Assembly: GCA_947311605.1 (NCBI GenBank)
Contig: CAMZLC010000068.1
Coordinates: forward strand, 1-26,955
From: an uncultured Sulfurovum sp.
GTDB lineage: Bacteria > Campylobacterota > Campylobacteria > Campylobacterales > Sulfurovaceae
Reading direction: 5' to 3'
Length of the DNA: 26,955 nucleotides
A program made the translations under genes and the position numbers. The number at the start of each line of letters is the position of its first letter. The stretch's first letter is position 1. The notes under the pieces are model-generated. The model worked only from the letters and a program-made list of their open reading frames with translations. It did no database searches and was not told the origin of the DNA. Shown in pieces: positions 24,740 to 26,955 of this stretch.

Positions 24740-25849
24740 ATGCATCTTCTGGAATACTTTCAAGAACTTTCTCCCCAAAGCACATTCTTCAGAGACAGAA
24801 AACTCCAGCTTCCCGAAGACATCTCCTTTGTACTCACCGGTGCCAGAGGCACAGGAAAGACTGCGCTGACACTTTCCTATCTGAGTGAACTCCCCAAGGA
24901 GTTCTGGCTCTATATAGACTGCCAGGACCCCATCTTCGCACTCGAGGATATCGACAGTGATACGCTAGAAAAATTTATCCAGGCGGAACAGATAGAGACG
25001 CTAGTACTGGATCACTACTATGAGGGATTTCTAGAGTATCTCCCGAGATGCTTTCAATTGATATTGGTCAGCAGGGAGGCACTCCCTACCACAGATCTAC
25101 CTACCTACACACTCTACCCCTTGGATTATGAGGAGTTTCTCTCTTTCGAGCGTAGCTCCTCTCCCTCCTCCAGCTTCAACCGTTTCCTCAAGGCAGGCAC
25201 GCTTCCCCTCGTCACTGAGGTTAGCCTGCTCGCATTGAGCCAGCAGATGCGCAGCTTCTTTTATGCCAGTTTCAGCGAAGACGAGAGCCGTCTCATGCTG
25301 ATCCTTGCCCGCTATCAGGGTCACCATATAACCACTCATCAGCTCTACAACTATGCCAAAGAGTATTTCCGTATCTCCAAGGACTGGGTCTATCGTACTA
25401 TCCATCGCTTCACCCAAGAGGGACTGATCCTCTTTGTCGAAGATGCAGAGGGCAAAGGCGCACGCAAAATGATCCTCTATGATTTTGCCCTCTCCAAATA
25501 CCTCAGCAAATCCCAACCCTTCCCCATCACCTTTGATGCCATGGTGGTGTTGGCGCTGTTCAAGCACGCTATCCCTTTTCGTGCGCTGGGAATCCACGGC
25601 TATCTTATCCATGAGAATGAGTTACTTGTGCCCTCAGCCTTCGAAAACGAAGAGAGCTTCTGGCAAAAAGCCTACAACAAGATCCATCTCTACCAGAAAC
25701 ATCATATACACAAGATCACTATCGTCACTGTTTCCAATCAGTATAGTTTTACACTGAACGAGATTCTTTTTGAAGCTATGCCATTCTATGAATGGAGTAT
25801 TTTGAATGAAGCACCCGAAGAAGAAAACAAGAATATGCAAATAGCTTAA
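24740..25849 (+). CDS. AAA-type ATP-binding protein (ATPase fused to winged-helix/DUF4143-like region)
   Basis: A 369-residue predicted cytosolic protein. A P-loop GARGTGKT is at 34-41, and a Walker B-like strand ETLVLDHYYE at 86-95 has Asp91. LILVSRE (~107-113) resembles the sensor-1 strand. The second half (YQGHHITTHQLYNYAKEYF, then RTIHRFTQEGLILFVEDAEG) resembles the winged-helix and C-terminal part of AAA_14/DUF4143-type ATPases. The final ~90 residues look like a degenerate nuclease-like fold, but I see no certain catalytic residues. From memory, H. pylori also has an uncharacterised ATP-binding gene next to rpsJ, so this location may be conserved in the phylum. The substrate is unknown. 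Confidence 0.82.
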   Translation: MHLLEYFQELSPQSTFFRDRKLQLPEDISFVLTGARGTGKTALTLSYLSELPKEFWLYIDCQDPIFALEDIDSDTLEKFIQAEQIETLVLDHYYEGFLEYLPRCFQLILVSREALPTTDLPTYTLYPLDYEEFLSFERSSSPSSSFNRFLKAGTLPLVTEVSLLALSQQMRSFFYASFSEDESRLMLILARYQGHHITTHQLYNYAKEYFRISKDWVYRTIHRFTQEGLILFVEDAEGKGARKMILYDFALSKYLSKSQPFPITFDAMVVLALFKHAIPFRALGIHGYLIHENELLVPSAFENEESFWQKAYNKIHLYQKHHIHKITIVTVSNQYSFTLNEILFEAMPFYEWSILNEAPEEENKNMQIA

Positions 25850-25901
25850 AATCTCTCAGATTACGCTGTATTGGGACTTGGGTTGGATTGTTTAAAATGG
25901 A

Positions 25902-25930
25902 TGGCCGGGAGAGGGGGATTCGAACCCCTC
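25902..25930 (-). pseudogene. tRNA 3'-end fragment (Ser-like), probable att remnant
   Basis: On the minus strand the sequence has a T arm (AGGGG, loop TTCGAAT, CCCCC) followed by the seven-base acceptor strand TCTCCCG, discriminator G and an encoded CCA (25902-25904). Acceptor strand and discriminator G resemble tRNA-Ser. No D arm, anticodon arm or matching 5' acceptor strand (CGGGAGA) lies at the expected distance on the right, so this is not a full tRNA. Integrases that use a tRNA 3' end leave exactly such a copy at the far end of the inserted element. The inserted DNA would lie to the right, where the sequence becomes AT-rich. Confidence 0.75.
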
Positions 25931-25935
25931 GGATG

Positions 25936-25975
25936 GCTATCGAAAAAATAGCTCTAGCCCCCATAATATAGGGCT
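25936..25975. repeat. two small hairpins beside the tRNA fragment
   Basis: GCTAT (25936-25940) pairs with ATAGC (25948-25952) around a 7-nt loop, and AGCCC (25956-25960) pairs with GGGCT (25971-25975) around a 10-nt loop, followed by TTGTT on the plus strand. The second could serve as a weak terminator for the ATPase gene. The first has the size of a tRNA arm but lacks a convincing anticodon. Confidence 0.4.
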
Positions 25976-26009
25976 TTGTTAGAGTTTATTGTATCTAAAA
26001 AAATATAAA

Positions 26010-26053
26010 TGTCAGTAGATAATGGGCGTTAGTTACTGACAGTTTGGCTGACA
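26010..26053. repeat. clustered TGTCAG/CTGACA repeats
   Basis: TGTCAGTA (26010-26017) and TACTGACA (26034-26041) form a perfect inverted repeat. CTGACAGTT is also directly repeated at 26036-26044 and 26048-26056, overlapping the stop of the next gene. Three copies of one hexamer within 44 nt lie just inside the putative att boundary. They could be recombinase or excisionase sites, or a transcript-end hairpin. Confidence 0.5.
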
Positions 26054-26054
26054 G

Positions 26055-26387
26055 TTACTTCATTTTATCTAATCTGTTTTGTAGTTCTTCTGCGCACATT
26101 TTTAATGGTGTACCCATACCAATATTTTTCACTTCTTTGGCTCCTGCCATAATTGCCACTGTTCCAGCAGATGCATCAGAATACTTAATGAGATTTTCAT
26201 TATTTTTAATTTTTTCCAAAAATAACCTTATTTCATCAGGGCTTTTAGAGCTCAATAAAATAGAACATTCACCCATGTAATTATACGCTTTAGTTTGACC
26301 TAAAGCCCCTCCACCTACAACCACGTAATATGCACCTACTGCAATTGCACTAGCTATCGCTCCAATACTTAACTTTCTTTTATTCAT
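26055..26387 (-). CDS. small unknown protein with N-terminal membrane or signal segment
   Basis: 110 residues; I do not recognise the family. Residues ~7-30 are hydrophobic and glycine/alanine-rich (IGAIASAIAVGAYYVVVGGG), so the protein is probably membrane-anchored or exported, with a soluble helical remainder. Cys41 and Cys98 could form a disulfide if it is periplasmic. The ATG has AAGGTGG ~5 nt upstream, and a -10 box is at 26414-26419, so it looks like a real gene. Base composition is clearly more AT-rich than the genes to the left, and it lies inside the putative island. Confidence 0.7.
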   Translation of the reverse strand: MNKRKLSIGAIASAIAVGAYYVVVGGGALGQTKAYNYMGECSILLSSKSPDEIRLFLEKIKNNENLIKYSDASAGTVAIMAGAKEVKNIGMGTPLKMCAEELQNRLDKMK

Positions 26388-26413
26388 AATCCACCTTTAA
26401 ATTTTATAGTGTC

Positions 26414-26419
26414 ATTATA
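26414..26419 (-). promoter_or_regulatory. -10 box for the 110-residue protein gene
   Basis: Minus-strand TATAAT at 26414-26419, ~27 nt before the ATG at 26387. A TTGACA on the same strand lies too far upstream for a normal spacer. Confidence 0.45.
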
Positions 26420-26469
26420 ATATAAACTTAAAAACAATAACAAAAATATGTCAAATTACTATATTTTTC

Positions 26470-26498
26470 TTAACTATTCGGAAGAGTTAGGATATAAT
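26470..26498 (+). promoter_or_regulatory. promoter for the right-edge membrane protein
   Basis: TTAACT (26470-26475), a 17-nt spacer and TATAAT (26493-26498) precede the gene at 26532, with AAGGA at 26521-26525 as ribosome-binding site. Confidence 0.55.
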
Positions 26499-26531
26499 TC
26501 TTCATGATACACTTAAGATCAAGGAATTTTC

Positions 26532-26955
26532 ATGTCTAACAATTTGTATATAGGAGACAGGCAAAAACTATTAACCTATATTAAGGATTTATGGGATAGC
26601 AGAGCAGAAAATTGGTACGGATATATCATAGGTGCCTTTAGTGCATTTGGTCTAATTTATAGCACCATAATGAGTGCCACACTTAAAGACAATAACAAGA
26701 GTGGAATTATCGCACATCTTGAAAGTCTAGATAAGGCAAAACTTATTATTGTTGTGCTTCTTGTTATAGGGCTTTTGTTTTTTCTATTTTCTGCGTACAA
26801 AGGATATAAAAAAAATAAAAAAAGCAAAGAAATGAATACCGATTTCGAGCAAACACTTAATGATTTGGCTATCCCTACTGACTATACTTCATTATTTATT
26901 ATTCGTACCAAATTAAATAGTAAGACAAATATTTTAACAACATACAATATAAAAG
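26532..26955 (+). CDS. unknown membrane protein, 5' part (cut by right window edge)
   Basis: An open frame starts at ATG 26532 (MSNNLYIGDRQKLLTYIKDL) and stays open for 141 codons to the window end. A good AAGGA site lies 6 nt upstream and a TATAAT-type promoter precedes it. Two membrane segments are visible: residues ~34-55 (YIIGAFSAFGLIYSTIM) and ~77-95 (LIIVVLLVIGLLFFLFSAY). A Lys-rich stretch (KGYKKNKKSKE) follows, so the region after it is probably cytoplasmic. I do not recognise the family. Two-helix proteins of this kind occur in phage or defence loci as well as elsewhere, which is only suggestive. Confidence 0.72.
   Translation, partial: MSNNLYIGDRQKLLTYIKDLWDSRAENWYGYIIGAFSAFGLIYSTIMSATLKDNNKSGIIAHLESLDKAKLIIVVLLVIGLLFFLFSAYKGYKKNKKSKEMNTDFEQTLNDLAIPTDYTSLFIIRTKLNSKTNILTTYNIK

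Noticed and set aside
25902..25990. A complete tRNA gene
   Set aside because: Only the T arm, 3' acceptor strand and CCA are present. The pairing 5' acceptor strand and D arm are missing, and the 5-bp/7-nt hairpin at 25936-25952 has no plausible anticodon loop.
26044..26280. 78-codon plus-strand ORF
   Set aside because: Antisense to the 110-residue gene, which has its own ribosome-binding site and -10 box; this one has neither.

Overview
The window reads as a chromosomal segment of a Campylobacterota (former Epsilonproteobacteria) genome, most like the Sulfurovum/Sulfurimonas side of the phylum. The support is the secG-frr-pyrE order, an S10-spc ribosomal cluster that lacks rpmD (L30), a four-cysteine zinc-type S14, and a predicted ATPase gene divergent from rpsJ. 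The genus is an inference; no database was searched.

Layout. At 1-415 (minus) lies the 5' part of a 16S rRNA gene, running off the left edge. Its leader has several hairpins and a boxA-like site, and its promoter is a perfect TTGACA-N17-TATAAT. From 835 to 3236 (plus) are a Bax-inhibitor-1/YccA membrane protein, secG, frr and pyrE. From 3344 to 11538 (plus) is a tight three-gene unit for the cell envelope. It encodes a 1769-residue bacterial alpha-2-macroglobulin with an intact CxEQ thioester motif and two C-terminal YARHG-like repeats, then penicillin-binding protein 1C, then a secreted protein with two rhodanese domains. A long-chain acyl-CoA synthetase follows (11712-13601, plus), with its -10 box almost touching the start codon.

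From 24571 down to 13625 (minus) runs a compact ribosomal protein cluster: rpsJ-rplC-rplD-rplW-rplB-rpsS-rplV-rpsC-rplP-rpmC-rpsQ-rplN-rplX-rplE-rpsN-rpsH-rplF-rplR-rpsE-rplO-secY-map-infA. Genes are separated by very short gaps or overlap, with five TAATG stop/start junctions. L22 carries an unusual Ala/Lys-rich linker and a helix-hairpin-helix-like tail. The cluster ends at infA against the convergent acyl-CoA synthetase gene, so the usual rpmJ-rpsM-rpsK-rpsD-rpoA-rplQ segment is not next to it.

Upstream of rpsJ, and divergent from it, is an AAA-type ATP-binding protein (24740-25849, plus). Just after it lies a minus-strand fragment of a tRNA 3' end (Ser-like T arm, acceptor strand, CCA) at 25902-25930. 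Beyond this point the DNA becomes strongly AT-rich and holds two unrecognised small membrane or exported proteins, one of them running off the right edge. The best reading is the tRNA-derived boundary (att remnant) of an integrated element extending rightward. This boundary, the macroglobulin-YARHG fusion and the extended L22 are the most noteworthy parts. No CRISPR array, transposase or complete tRNA was seen.
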